NCBI GenBank assembly: GCA_964034945.1
Contig: OZ035961.1
Span: 64,772,244 to 64,836,243, forward strand
Length of the DNA stretch: 64,000 nucleotides
Direction of reading: 5' to 3'
Source of the DNA: Chrysopilus asiliformis
Taxonomy: Eukaryota; Arthropoda; Insecta; Diptera; Rhagionidae
Below are positions 12,564 to 24,169 of this stretch, piece by piece. The position numbers and the translations under genes were made by a program. The notes beneath the pieces are model-generated. The model searched no databases, was not told the DNA's origin, and saw only the letters and a list, made by a program, of their open reading frames with translations. Positions within the stretch are counted from its first letter, which is position 1, and each line of letters opens with the position of its first letter.

Positions 12564-13194
12564 CCCTCATCCGTATCTCATTTAAAGTTACTTAAAAGTA
12601 TTTCATGTGTCAAATTGACACCAGAAAATCCCATATTTTTAGTGTTAATTGTAACAAAATTAAGTTTTCTCGATTGATCATTATTTTTTTTATTGAGAAA
12701 AGCAAAAAAAAAATAATTTGTTCTTATTAATAACATACAAAATTACATAAAAAAGGAATCAAGAAAATTGAATGTTGGTTCCACATTCTTCACAATTTGT
12801 GAAACGGTCAGATGGACAAGTAGATTTTACACATATATCACATCGTACACTGTGGACATTGGAATTAGGTTTTTTTTTTTGGAAACAATGGCCAATTGTA
12901 TTTCTGTTGATACCATTTCAATTCAAATAAAAAAATGTGCATGAAACATCTTGTTGGCGCAGCGTAATGTTTAAGTTTTTACCATTGTGTCAATTTGACA
13001 CATGAACTACAGATTAAGGGAATTTTTTGTACAGCGACCATGTGACACCTAACGGTGAAGCCAATTAGAAAAAGTAAAAATTCGTATACGATTTTTACCT
13101 TGCGATCTCAGATCAATTTAATAAAAAAAAACAAAGAAATAAGTGGATTTGAATTCGAAAATTGTGTCAAATTGACACAAAATACGGATTAGGG
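12564..13194. mobile_element. piggyBac-like MITE 1 (TTAA-flanked)
   Basis: Flanked by TTAA on both sides (12560-12563, 13195-13198), with ends CCCTCATCCGTAT / AATACGGATTAGGG. TTAA duplication plus CCC..GGG termini is the piggyBac signature. A short palindrome of the type TGTGTCAATTTGACACA lies just inside both ends and recurs internally. No transposase is present. Confidence 0.75.
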
Positions 13195-13224
13195 TTAAAA
13201 TAAATCCTTAAATTTATCTTAGGA

Positions 13225-13389
13225 AAAAAATTTGGCTAACTTCGATAAATCGGCAAGATTTGATAAACATAAAAGGCACTAGCATTGATCGTGTTTGCGA
13301 ACTTCATTTCCACGAAAGAATGTTTTGTTCCGCAAATCGTCTTCGGAAAAATGCTTGTCCTGTGGTTTCATTGTCTACTACTGACATTT
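13225..13389 (+). pseudogene. THAP zinc-finger domain fragment
   Basis: One frame reads WLTSINRQDL, then VCELHF, then NRLRKNACPVV. This is the second half of a THAP domain: the conserved Trp, the C-x2-H zinc ligands, and the AVP-box-like end. A stop follows at 13387. The N-terminal CxxC half is missing. The fragment is preceded by TTATCTTAG, which looks like a splice acceptor, so it may be an old second exon. THAP domains are DNA-binding and occur both in host proteins and in P-element and related transposases, so the origin is undecided. The piggyBac-like MITE ends 30 bp upstream. Confidence 0.6.
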
Positions 13390-14011
13390 AAGATATCCAA
13401 ATAACACATTTTGTTTTAAATTATTGAATTCTGAAATGTGCGATTTTTCTAAAAATTGAGTAAGAGCTTCATAGAAATATAAACTAATTCATTTAATAAA
13501 CATATTGTTGAAACTTGTTATAAAACTAAAAGCCAAGCAATAGATTTTTATTAAATTAGTTATGGTTGCTGCATGAAGAAGTGAGAATTTAGCTGAAGGT
13601 GGTGTGGAAAATCACATATTAATTTATGCCTTGGTTAGATTATTTAAATTTTTTTAGCATGAATTTAGATTCAATATTTTTTAAATTTATAATTTGCCAA
13701 ATGTTCATCTGGCAACCCCCCATATGATGTTTCTCTCAATTCCGAAATCTGGTCTCACATACACATTGAATTTCGTGTTCTTATGCAGACAAGACGACAG
13801 CTATAGGTTTATCGGACGGACTCTCCACTCATCAAAAAATTTTGTCCTTTCTTTCGCTTCTTCAGATACCTATTCTTTGTGTATAGGCGATCACCACGGC
13901 TGCTTGTGGCTAGTCGGCAGCTGCTACGTCACGATGGGGTATTATTTTGAATTTCGGTTTTGTACTAAGTTGAGTTGTTAGAAAAAAACAGTCTTTATAT
14001 AATTTGTTTAT
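13390..14011. other. Unassigned sequence
   Basis: No gene was recognised. It contains the right half of the inverted pair mentioned for 11590-11627. A 95-codon open frame at 13694-13981 lacks any recognisable domain and overlaps this repeat. Confidence 0.35.
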
Positions 14012-14303
14012 GCCCGTATGGTGATTTAAGTGAACAGCGAACAGTTGTATCAAAATTCCACTTTGAAGTCAAATTTTCCAATAAGATTTTTTAAAATTTA
14101 TTCCAATCGGATTTTAATGTATGGAGTTTTATGTAGAATCATATCTTAAATAACTTTTGTTCTTGCATTTTTTTTGATAAGATGCACCTTTTTTGAGATA
14201 TTCACAAAAACGTTTTCGTTCGTATAGATATTCGCTTTTTAATTTCGTCCATTTTTGCTCATTAACGAACTTAGCCTTGCATTTTACGAAAAACGAATCT
14301 GGA
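14012..14303 (+). repeat. Repeat family A, partial copy
   Basis: Runs from CCCGTATGGTGAT through CGAACTTAGCCTTGCATTTT and stops at AAAAACGAATCTGGA. It lacks the 5' palindrome and everything from the CAGACGGA tract onwards, and the central GGTACC palindrome is eroded. Confidence 0.75.
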
Positions 14304-14434
14304 CACTCCTGCTTTTTTGTTTGTTTTTTTTTTTAAAAACCCCGACAGTAAAAGTTGGCAAATCAGTTTCGGGTATTGGCAAAAGGCTAGAAAACGGCCC
14401 ATAAAATACCGCGATTTTTTTTCATCCTTCTTAA

Positions 14435-14672
14435 CACTAGATTGCCCAAGCAAGTCATTTTGACTGCTTTTTAATTTCAATCAGAAAAACAATTATGTAT
14501 ATAATGACACAATTTGTTAGAATTTTGTGACTTTTTGTACAACATATAAATGCGTTTATTAATAATTGTAGTTATCTCCCCCCTCCTTCATTTCCGGTAT
14601 ATATATATGTGTTATACCTATATTGCCAAAAGCAGTCATTTTTACTGCTTGACTTCCTTGGGCAATCTAGTG
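14435..14672. mobile_element. piggyBac-like MITE 2 (238 bp, TTAA-flanked)
   Basis: Perfect 16-bp TIRs CACTAGATTGCCCAAG / CTTGGGCAATCTAGTG, flanked by TTAA (14431-14434, 14673-14676). AAGTCATTTTGACT and GCAGTCATTTTTACTGC palindromes sit just inside the ends. Too short to code. Confidence 0.8.
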
Positions 14673-14676
14673 TTAA

Positions 14677-15604
14677 AGGGCATCTTTTTTATAGATTTTA
14701 CTAAATATGGTTAGCTCTTATTATAGGAGAAATTGTTAATTGTCCACTTATAGAAGATGTTGAGCTGTAGTCCTAGTGTTTTAAAATATTGTACCACCCT
14801 TCGCTAGTTCTTATTGAACTACCAAGAATTTACAACGGAGAGGTGGTTGCACTTCGGGTCCTAGCCGCGCTCTACGCAACTTTTCTAAGTTTTGAATTGA
14901 TTTCTGTACTGCGATTTATGTCTCCGAAGACTTTTTTTCCAGTAATAAGAAATATTTTCCATAATCTAGAAGTGCAATACATGAACGGAAAAATTTACTC
15001 CTGAAATGAAAGTATGCATCTTAATGACTGCTGACAATACAACAGATGTTTTATATTGGTGTTACCACATGACACAAAAAGCATTAGTACGTTAAGTACT
15101 AATGATATTCCTGGTTTTCAAATAAGTCCATTTATTCGTATTTTTTGCATGAAAACTTTCGATTTTGAACTGAAATTATTTCTTTAAAATACTAGTATCA
15201 CAAATTGAAGTTTGTAGGAATTTTAAAAATAAACCTCTAAATTTCTATTTTCATTTATTTCTAAAAAATTAAGAAATGACAAATTCAGTAAAAAAACACA
15301 ATTATTCAAACCGGATGACCGGAAGATACATAATAGCGGTGACAGACTAGAGTGAAACCGGATAAACTTTAACTAGTTTAAAAAGCAAAACGTAATCCAG
15401 TTATCATCCAGTTCACTTGACAGAAAACAATCTTCCTAAATATTTTTACTACTTCGTCCTTGCACGGATAACGTGATTATCGTTTCCCAAAAATTTCCCG
15501 GAAAAAGATCTTATCTTGGGGTTTTTGGGGTCGCTGAACCCGATTCTGGCATTAAGAAATTCGTGAGGGTGAAGGGAGGTCCTGTAAGGATAACATGATT
15601 AGAC
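14677..15604. other. Unassigned AT-rich region
   Basis: No gene was recognised. A 20-bp palindrome, ATTAGTACGTTAAGTACTAA, lies near 15083. From about 15470 the phrases CGTGATTATCG.. and GTCGCTGAACCCG are an inverted, decayed relative of the 122-bp minisatellite unit found at 15880-16430. Confidence 0.4.
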
Positions 15605-15635
15605 TAAAAAAAATAAAATTTTTTTTTTAAAAAAA

Positions 15636-15855
15636 AGCTTTTATTAAAAAAGAATGCACTAAAAAGAAAAAAATAATTTTCTGGACGCTGTGTATCACAA
15701 ATATAAAAGCTTTTTAAAAGCGAGATAAATTTTTATTTTATTGTTTTATGCTTTATCTCGCTTTTTAAAAGCTTTTATATTTGTGATACACAGCGTCCAG
15801 AAAATTATTTTTTTCTTTTTAGTGCATTCTTTTTTAATAAGAGCTTTTTTTTAAA
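15636..15855. repeat. Palindrome (two ~105-bp arms), copy 1
   Basis: Two arms of about 105 bp, nearly perfect reverse complements, meet around 15744. Shared cores are TTCTGGACGCTGTGTATCA, AAAAGCGAGATAAA and AGAATGCACTAAAAAG. The same palindrome is at about 41030-41247, and a single-arm remnant is near 16640-16710. It is followed directly by a 122-bp-unit array. Confidence 0.8.
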
Positions 15856-15879
15856 TTTTTTTTTTATTTTTTTTATTTT

Positions 15880-16445
15880 GTTCTTTTTAGTCTTCGAATA
15901 TATATCCTTTCATTTGAGATGTCCTTACAGGCTTTTTAACTTGAGAATCGTATTCAGCGACCCCAAAAACCCCCAGAATAGATTTTTTTCCGGAAAATTT
16001 GGAGAAAGGGATAATCACGTTATCCTTACAGGATCTTCCGTTATCCTTACAGACTTTTTAATGGCAGATTCGGATTCAGCGACCTCGAAAACCCCCAGAA
16101 TAGAATTTTTTCCGGAAAATTTAGAGAAAATGATAATCACGTTATCCTTACAGGACCTTCCGTTATCCTTACAGACTTTTTAATGACAGATTCGGATTCA
16201 GCGACCTCAAAAAGCCCCAGAATGGATTTTTTTCCGGAAAATTTGGAGAAAAGGGTAATCACGTTATCCTTACAGGACCTTCCGTTATCCTTACCAGGAC
16301 AAAGTAGTGAAAATATTGTATTGTCATGGGACTTATATAAGTGTGCAAAATTTCAAGTCAATCGGACAAGTGGAAGTGGGTCAAAATTGGGTTGCAAGAT
16401 TTGATCTGACAGACAGACAGACAGACAGACACGAAGGCAAGCTAA
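15880..16445 (+). repeat. 122-bp minisatellite array with ACAG box (type b), copy 1
   Basis: At least three units with a spacing of ~122 bp (TTTTTCCGGAAAATTT at about 15987, 16109 and 16231). Each contains ACGTTATCCTTACAGGA, CCTTCCGTTATCCTTACAG and CAGCGACC(C/T)CAAAAACCCC. The array ends in AAGTGGAAGTGGGTC, then (ACAG)n. The units are homologous to those at 32.9, 40.5 and 44.9-46.8 kb. Confidence 0.75.
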
Positions 16446-17442
16446 ATAAAAGCTTTTAAAAAGACTAAAAATTATAAACAGGCGTGGAAAGACAGGCGTT
16501 TTTTTGGATTTTTACAGAATGACTAAAAAAGAATAAATTTAAAAAAATTAAAAGCAGAAAAAAAAACATTTATTTCAAATGGGAAATAAAAGGAAGAAAT
16601 AAAAAATAAAATAAAGTAAATATGTATCTAGCTTTTATTTCTGATACACAGCACCCAACAAATGATTTTTTTCCTTTTTAGTGCATTATTTTAAATTTTG
16701 TAATTTTATTTTATTTTCGTTTAAAATCTTTGTACAACAATATTTCAAGACTGTAAAAATAGTGACAATTGAGTTACAGAAAATTTGTCGATTTATATCT
16801 TTCCGACCACCGATCTAAACTTGGAGAAGCACTTTTAGCATTTTCGTCATTTATGTTTTAGCCAAGTTTTCTGTTCTTATATTTTTCCATTGACCAAAGT
16901 ACAAAAGTTACTACACACAACTTTTCATATATACAAATGTATGTATCAAACGAATGTATACACGATAGAAAGGGTTGAGAAAAATTTCTCATTAATTATC
17001 CTTAATGACAGCTCCAACAAAAATCGGAAGATTCATTAGTTAAAATCATTTCTTGTTACTGCCGTTAGACCTCGTCACTGAGGAAATCATATTAGGGAGG
17101 ATGGATATCGTGATACAGATTACTTGAATACATCAAAAACTATTCTATGGAATTGAAATCAATACTATGGATAAGAAAATAAGATCGCTCCATTCATTTT
17201 TTTTTTCTTCTCCACTGCAATTTTTAGTACGATTTAACCGAATTGAAAAATAACGAAGATAAATTAAAGCTGATAACCAAAAAAGAAATTGACAAGAAGT
17301 TTTTTGACTATTGTGTTTCAAAAAACACCTGAACTGGTTCTCAGATAGCCGTCCAATGGGCTAGTAGCGGAAGACAAAATGAAAATGTTTATTTAAATTT
17401 TCAGCAGAATGGTGCTAGTATGATGCGATGTACTTAAAAGAG
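16446..17442. other. Unassigned AT-rich region
   Basis: Includes a decayed single arm of the 15636 palindrome (CTGATACACAGC..TTTTTAGTGCATT near 16645-16690). No gene was recognised. Confidence 0.4.
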
Positions 17443-17445
17443 TAA

Positions 17446-17920
17446 AGGAGGATATCCATTGCCATGACTTCGGCAACTGCAAAAAAATAGAGACACATTT
17501 ATGTGAAGATACGTTGACGAGAAAGGGAGATAAGAATCAACTGCAAAAATTTGTCGGCAACTGCAAGAATAATTTCCCCTGTTTTGTTATGGCGATTTTA
17601 TGGCGATTTCTACTACAATCACACTTGTCCCTGTAAGTGAATAGTAAGCACGGACACATTCAAACTGTTATTATAGCGTAATGTCATTTTAAAAGCTTTT
17701 TCTCCTTCGCATGCATAGTCAAAAGCTTTGTTACCATGCCAATTTGAACATTATATTCATAGCATAAGGTTTGATATGATTGCTATAAAGTTGTTAAACT
17801 GGAAGGGAAAACGTTTAACTTGTATTCATTCATTCCTTTTTAGATTTACATAAGTCTATCTTGCTCTAGTTTTCTGCATTTTTTTGCAGTTACAGAAGTC
17901 ATGGCAATGGATATCCTCCT
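17446..17920. mobile_element. Harbinger-type MITE (TAA duplication, 475 bp)
   Basis: Inverted ends AGGAGGATATCCATTGCCAT / ATGGCAATGGATATCCTCCT, extending to about 40 bp with few mismatches, flanked by TAA at 17443-17445 and 17921-17923. A 3-bp TWA duplication is characteristic of PIF/Harbinger. No coding content. Confidence 0.7.
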
Positions 17921-18445
17921 TAAAGAAATAGAGCGTGTAAATTTATTTTCCTGGATATGGAATGCAAAGGATATATAAATAGGGTTAGATGAGCTAGCTT
18001 GAACGAAATTTAACTAAATATGTATTTAATAGCATTTTCCAATTCGTTTTATACATTTAGGCAAAAATTTTGAACTACAGTGGAACCTCGCAGCTGATAG
18101 AACCGAAAAAAAAATTTGAGTTATCGAGATTTCGAGTTATCAAGAATTTTGAGTTATCGACGTTAATTTCTTCCCAGTGTGCATGGGCAAAAAAAATGTG
18201 TAACACTGACGATTCAAGTCAAACAAATCATTTTAGAAGAAGCATGAATTTTTCAATCAGAAACTTAATATCCCATCGCCACGTGTTCAGCTAAGGCACA
18301 AACCAGAAAATACTCGCGTCACTTAAAAGCACAGTAGACACAAAAGTTTGCGCTGTTCCACTGAAAACAAAAAAAGGCTAACATTTTGAAGTAAAAACTT
18401 AGAAAAAATGCTCGAGTTATGGTTTTTTCCATTTTTAAAACCTGC
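17921..18445. other. Unassigned sequence with one pogo-like end
   Basis: 18035-18140 is nearly identical to 42371-42475. It contains TACAGTGGAACCTCG followed by GAGTTATCGAG repeats, the typical start of a pogo/Tigger-type element. No second end was found in either place. Confidence 0.4.
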
Positions 18446-18447
18446 TA

Positions 18448-19556
18448 CACAGTTAGAAATTTTTAACACATTTATGTGTTCCATGGTGTCCACACCTAAA
18501 AAAGTGTTACTTTAGCACTGGATCTCAGTGTTGAATCATTGAGACTTTTAAGTGTCATTTTAGATAAACACTTAAAGTGTTAAAAAAATTTTAACACTTA
18601 TCAGTCTTGGGAAAAACAAAATCAATTTGGTAATTTTTTTTTCATTTTTATCGAATTAAAAGACTTACATGAAATGCATCTAACTATTATTCATTGTTTT
18701 TAATAAAAAAATGAATAAAAATAATAAAAAAGAAGAAAAAAAAAAATTCGCGTGTAGCACCGTATGGAATTTGAACCGTCGTGGTTTTGGTTTCTGACAT
18801 CGTTCGCTTGTGAGTTCGCTGCTTGCTCCTTTGGCGGAGCATAGTTAAAATGCAACATGGTTTTTATTGTTTTTATTTTTAATAATATTAATTATTAGTA
18901 ATAAAAATGGTTATTATTTATAATTTTTATTTAAAATATATTATTTTTTTTTTTAAAATAATAATAAATTTTAAAAAAACCCTAAAAACAGAAAAAAATC
19001 CGTTGAGCGGGTTCGAGTCCCGGTCTCGACTCGATTTTTTTTTCACTTTTTTTATGAAAACTAAAATTGTTATTATATTTTTATTTTTTTAATTCAATAT
19101 TTTCAATATATTTTCAATATTGAATTAAAAAAATAAAAATATAATAACAATTTTAACTTTCATTCAATTTAATTCAATATTTTTTTGAACCCATATTTAA
19201 CTTAATCCAAGACGTTTTGATTAAATTTGCCATATTTTTCTTTCTGTATAGTAACATTATTTTTAAGAAAATAAAATTTAGTACTACATCATTTCCAATT
19301 ACCTTCAGATCTATAAAGAATTTCATTTTAAGAAATTCAAGTCCCAATTTGTTTGAAACTCGAAAGTGTTAAAGTCAGTTAACTCCCAACAAGGTGTAAC
19401 CACAGATAAATGTAGCGTAACCCTAACATTTCAATGTGTTATTATTTTTTACACATTTCAAAGGTGCTAAAGTGATATTTATAAGTGTTAAAAATTAACA
19501 CTTTTTCTTTGAGACTAGAAGAAATTTGACACTGACGGATCAAATTTCTAACTGTG
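18448..19556. mobile_element. TA-flanked TIR element (CACAGTTAGAAATTT ends)
   Basis: CACAGTTAGAAATTT at the left and AAATTTCTAACTGTG at the right, with TA at 18446-18447 and 19557-19558. Both ends are rich in AAGTGTTAAAA / TTAACACTT words. Inside are an AT palindrome and two tRNA B-box-like words: GGTTCAAATTCC on the minus strand near 18767, and GGTTCGAGTCC on the plus strand near 19010. No transposase. The TA duplication suggests a Tc1/mariner-type MITE. Confidence 0.6.
19055..19160. repeat. AT-rich perfect palindrome
   Basis: Two arms of about 43 bp (AATTGTTATTATATTTTTAT.. and its reverse complement) around a ~14-bp centre, TTCAATATATTTTC. It lies inside the TA-flanked element. Confidence 0.7.
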
Positions 19557-19814
19557 TAGAGAAAGAAGTATCGACTGCTGAGGAACATGCAATCAACAAC
19601 GAATGAATAGAAAAAATATTTGGCAACAAGGGATAATTATACTTAAGCTTTCTCATAAAGCGACTATCCTTGAATGTACATATAGAATTGTTATCGGAGT
19701 TATGTAAGTCAATCGGTTGAGTGGAAGCGAGTGAAAATTATATTACAATATATAAATAAAATGGTCAAGAAACACAAATAATGATATTATAAGATTTGAC
19801 ACCGAGAAACAAAA

Positions 19815-20690
19815 AAAATATCAGTTGTGGTCAACACAAAACTTTCTTCTACAAAATCTACGACCCTGTGCAATTTACGTTATAGCCCTGTCGTATTGTC
19901 AACCCAATACAACCTCCCAATAAATTGTTGGTTCGTCCAAAAATATCAAAAACGTACATAATTTGAGATAACTTGAGAACTGTAAAAGATATCAATTTAC
20001 GGTAAATGGCAAAAATGTAGAAAATGTTAAAACCTTTAATTATTCTTTTCACTGATTTGTCGAAAAACCGTTAGTTTGCAAATTATTCGCAAAAATATGA
20101 TTTTTTACATATTAATGAAAATATCTCAATAACGGTAAAATATAACGGATAACGGTAAAAGAAAAAATTGTGCAGAATGCCATTCTCATTAATTCACTTC
20201 ATACATTCAGTCAGCAAAAACCCGTTAATTTTCGAGATAATCTCAAAAAACTTTTTTTTTGGAAAAAACGGTTTATCTCGATAACAGGTTGAGATATCGA
20301 GGTATAGCTAAAGACAAAAGTGTGGGAAATTTTATTTTCTCCAAGTTGTGTCATACTTAAAGCCACTAAAAAACGCGTAGTTTGTGAGTAAATCGAGAAA
20401 AACATTTGAAAAACCGCCATTTTGGATACTTCCGGTTAACGGATTTCCACCAAAAGTTGATAGGATCGTCCCATTTCAGGACCCAACATGCCTATAAAAT
20501 TTCATGGCGCTAGCTCTATTAGTTTTTGAGACATCTTGTACACAGACAGACAGACAGAAAGACATTTTTTTAATATGACTCCAATCGACTCAGGAGTGAT
20601 CGGGAAATGTTTTTAGGCAAAATTAAGACGTCGAAATTTTTCATGAATACAATACTTTATTATACTCCGTTGAAACTTTTAATTTTTTTT
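19815..20690 (+). repeat. Repeat family X, copy 2
   Basis: Starts with ATATCAGTTGTGGTCAACAC and ends with ATACAATACTTTATTATACTCCG. It contains the phrases GAGATAACTTGAGAACTG, CCGGTTAACGGATTTCCACC and GCGCTAGCTCTATTAG, and an ACAGACAGACAGACAGAAAG box. It is longer than copy 1. Non-coding. A 58-bp 3' fragment recurs at 34983-35040, and a divergent minus-strand relative is at 24355-24690. Confidence 0.65.
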
Positions 20691-21342
20691 AATAAATTTA
20701 ATTTTAAAAGTTGATTTAATTTTTGAAAAAAAAAACTTTTTTTTAAATAAGATTTTGATGAGGCATTCCATTTTAGGTACCTTCACCTTATTCAATGGCG
20801 GCTAAAAAACTGAAATAATTGTTCGAGTTTTGAAAACGCAGTTACATACTTTATCTTTAATTTTGATCGACTCGGATAAAAGGAAAACTATTTTTAAGGA
20901 TCATATCTTTGTTTAGAAATAATTTAGAGTCATTTTAAGTTAAATTTTGTTTCTACAGTTCCACAGTTCTTTACAAATATGCTCAATTTTTCCAAAATAC
21001 TTCGGGGAAAGGTGTTTTTTCGAGGTATCACTATCCTATGCACCAATAAATTTCATCCGTTTCAATTTTTTGGTCCAAAAATCATCAAATTTCAATTATT
21101 TTATGTTACGCGTATGTTAGTCAGAATAAAATTTTTCCATCACACATACTAAAAATCTACATGAAAGAGAAAAAAGTTTATTATAAACGAAAAGGGAGGA
21201 CAAGAATTGTCACGTAGAGTTACAAAGTGGTTTTCTCTATAACGTTAGCACAACGTTAACCATGGTTACAAAATAACGCGGCGTTTACGGTTGTGCTATC
21301 ATAAATAAAATAAATAAAAAATACTGATGTGGTATTGCAACG
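20691..21342. other. Unassigned AT-rich region
   Basis: No gene or repeat boundary was recognised. Confidence 0.35.
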
Positions 21343-21345
21343 TTA

Positions 21346-22178
21346 AAGGGCCCATAGGCGGCTACCTTTGTTGTCAACCTGGTCGCCAACATGCAATGTT
21401 GGAGTCGATGTTGTACGTCTGTGGCCAAGTTGGCGGTTGGTTTTTCATGTTGTCGACCAGGTTGGTGTAAAATCAAAAAATTTTGAAAACTTAGCATGTT
21501 GGCGTACTGTAATGAGAACAGTGAAGTGTCAAAAATAGTTTATTTGATTAAGTTCGGTTGAGTTTGGTTAAATTTTACTAGGGTTTTGATCGTACGACCT
21601 GACTCCAAGACTTTGTGGCGATATTCCAGTGAGAAATTTTAAGTCCTCGAAGCTCTGGCCACTTGCCAAAAACCGTAGGGTTGCAGACAGCCTTTCATTT
21701 CCAGCAATAGCTATTCTCATTATCGTGTCCTTCTTTTCAATGAATGGTCTTACTGCATTCAATAATTCATCGTAGGTGTTGCTGTTTATTCTTAAAAAGT
21801 TTTTGAAATCGTCAGGTGCAATAACACGTAGTTCACGCATTAAATTTGAATGAGAAAACTGAGCACGGTTCTGATACTACCCCTTTGCCCAATTTTTTTT
21901 CTTTTTCAAAGGGGGCACCTCATCTTCGCACAACTCGTTTAAAACCAATAACAAATCCTTACTCATTTTTCACTAGTCAACATACCCTATAGTTGTCCTA
22001 TAACCATATAGTAAACTATAAACAATAAAAAAATTAGAGAAATCACCTAAAATCGACGGGATCTTGTTAAAAATGATGTTGACAACTTGGTTGCCAACAT
22101 TCCGTCTCGTCTGTGGTGAAAACTACCAACCAGGTTGGCGACCAGGTTGGCAACAAAGTTGGCCGTCTATGGGCCCTT
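21346..22178. mobile_element. PIF/Harbinger element (833 bp, TTA duplication)
   Basis: Ends AAGGGCCCATAGGCGGC / GCCGTCTATGGGCCCTT, with inverted similarity over about 45 bp including CAACCTGGTCGCCAAC, and a TTA duplication at 21343-21345 and 22179-22181. Subterminal sequence is full of CAACCTGGTTGGC words. It carries the N-terminal part of a Harbinger transposase on the minus strand. Much shorter than an autonomous element, so an internal-deletion derivative. Confidence 0.8.
21568..21840 (-). pseudogene. Harbinger transposase, N-terminal fragment
   Basis: A 90-codon frame with the typical N-terminal block of HARBI1-like (DDE_Tnp_4) transposases. The order is an FKNFLRIN motif, a YDELLNAVRPFIEKKDTIMR stretch (residues 23-42), ERLSATLRFLASG and the SFEDLKFLTGIS helix. 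The catalytic DDE region is absent and the frame ends at SYDQNPSKI. A complete protein is about 350-400 aa, so this cannot be active. The frame is clean over 90 codons, which suggests a recent internal deletion. It lies inside the TTA-flanked element. Confidence 0.75.
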
Positions 22179-22181
22179 TTA

Positions 22182-23044
22182 TGCTAATCAATTTGTAACT
22201 TTGCGTGTTACGCAACCAAGGCTACTAAACGGTTGTTTAACCGGAGTTTAACCCTTTTTGGTTATTTGGGTAAGTAGATAATAATAAAAAAAAATATAGT
22301 TAGACAGAAAAAGTTTTTCATACCATGTTAAAAAAAGAAATTTTTGTCTTGAAAACACTGAACAAATGTATAATGCTAATGAACTAAATTATCTTCTCAA
22401 TCCATTCGTTCGTCAATCCGCCAGAAATTTTCCATTCTGTACAAGTTTCTTTCTCTAAGGGGGATAACTGGCCGTCCGACCGATTCCTGGACATGTGGTC
22501 CAAGATGAGATCCTTGTTCCAAGAATTTAATCCGGATCACAAAACCTACGTGCGTCATAAATCCCTTAAAGCGAACATTACGGAACTCGCACAAGAAGCC
22601 ATAATGTCGTTTTCCAGAATGACGAAAAATTTCAGAAGACAGTTTTTAGTCTTCCTTGAAATGAGTTAATAACAGTTAAAGAACCATGCAGGATTCGACG
22701 TTTTTTATGCCCCCGGGTTGACTTTTGAACCAGTTGGGGTTTCACTTTCGTTCTGGATTGGAAAGGTAATTTTCTCCAGTTTCATTGACATATGCTCTTT
22801 TTTTTGGCGTGGAACTGCAGGGGGATGGTCAGCTGCGATTTTAGACGCGATGGAAGAATCGGATGCAAGCATTAGTGCACAATTATTTTCGGGGAGATAA
22901 TCAACTCTAATCCATTATTTTATAAAAACTGTACAAACTTGAGAGCAAGAACGAGCAAGTCAACAGATGAAGTCTTCAACACTCGGAAAACGAACAAAAC
23001 CTCATCCTGCAATATCAGGCAGCTCTATCAGATTGAGAGAAGAC
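22182..23044. other. Unassigned region with an open, coding-like plus-strand stretch
   Basis: 22386-22669 is open on the plus strand for about 94 codons without an early Met. It contains KGDNWPSDRFLDMWSKMRSL and a basic C-terminal part ending in FLVFLEMS. The minus strand at 22690-22910 is also largely open. I do not recognise either. A pyrimidine-rich tract followed by CCGCCAG near 22422 could be a splice acceptor, so a host or transposon exon is possible but unproven. Confidence 0.3.
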
Positions 23045-23047
23045 TAA

Positions 23048-23428
23048 AGAGCTAAACAGGATGCGAGCGTCAACGGCGGGCATCTGCGTCATTTTTTTTA
23101 AACCAATGAAGCGCAATTGAGGCTGACACAATGATGTCGGCAACGGCGCTGTCGCCGCTGAGTTTGAACCAAATCCAAAAAGTGCCGCGGCGACAAATTT
23201 TTAGTTACAAAACTGACGATTAGTGGCGCTATTATCTATGCTAAAGTATTTACAATTTTCACAACGAGGGGCACTACTATCGGTATGTTTAACTGAATAA
23301 CATTTGACAGCAAATGCCGCTTCCCGCCGTTGACGCTTCTCATTGTGTCAAATCGGCGTCATCTGACGACAGCACCATGCCGCTCGCCGTTGCCACTTGC
23401 TGTTGACGCTCGCATTCTGTTTAGCTCT
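23048..23428. mobile_element. Harbinger-type MITE (TAA duplication, 381 bp)
   Basis: Ends AGAGCTAAACAGGATGCGAG / CTCGCATTCTGTTTAGCTCT, flanked by TAA (23045-23047, 23429-23431). The interior is GC-richer than its surroundings, with CGTCAACGGCGGGCA and GGCGCTGTCGCCGCTG. No coding content. Confidence 0.75.
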
Positions 23429-24169
23429 TAAACGTTCACTTCATTAATGTTAGCATGAGCTATTTCGTCTCCAGATACAAAGGTATGGTTTGAGCTCATT
23501 GCAACCTAATGATCGCTATAGGAGCCTATTTCAAAAGAACTAATATAGGTATCTATTTTCAAAAGAACTAAGATTAATCTAGACCAGTGGTTCCCAAAGT
23601 GGTCCCTACGGATTCCCAGGGGTCCCCGGGATCATTCAGGGGGTCCGTGGAAAATTAAAATTGATTTGGGGGTCCCTGAACAACGTCAGGGGGTCCGCGC
23701 AAGGTTTAATATGAAATAAAAAAATGGTGACACATTTTTATTAATATGGAAGTTAAAATAAATAACAATGAATAAATTATTAGCGATTTTTACGTCCTAA
23801 TTAAAATATTTATAGTTAGACATATTGGATTTTATTTTTTAATATAATGCACCCTAAAAGTTATAGCTTACTATTTTTTATTTTTGTTTAATTTGTTTAC
23901 TTCTGCGAATAACCAAATCCGCGAATGTTTGGAATTACTGTACATTACTGTATTATTATATTCTGTTGTGAATTAATTGGTACAAAATGAGTACCTACAC
24001 AATATGTGACATTTACATGAAATTTTATCCTCACATCTCAAATAATTAATTCAAGAGAGCGTTACATTGCAGCATTCAATTTTTATTATAATTAACAGTG
24101 GTTTGTTGCAAATAAAATTTTTGATATTGTAACGGTCCACGGGTAAGAAGTTGCAAGGACATTCGAGAT

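Noticed and set aside
18754..19030. Polymerase III SINE within the TA-flanked element
   Set aside because: Two B-box-like words lie on opposite strands with no convincing A box at the right distance. Too little to call.
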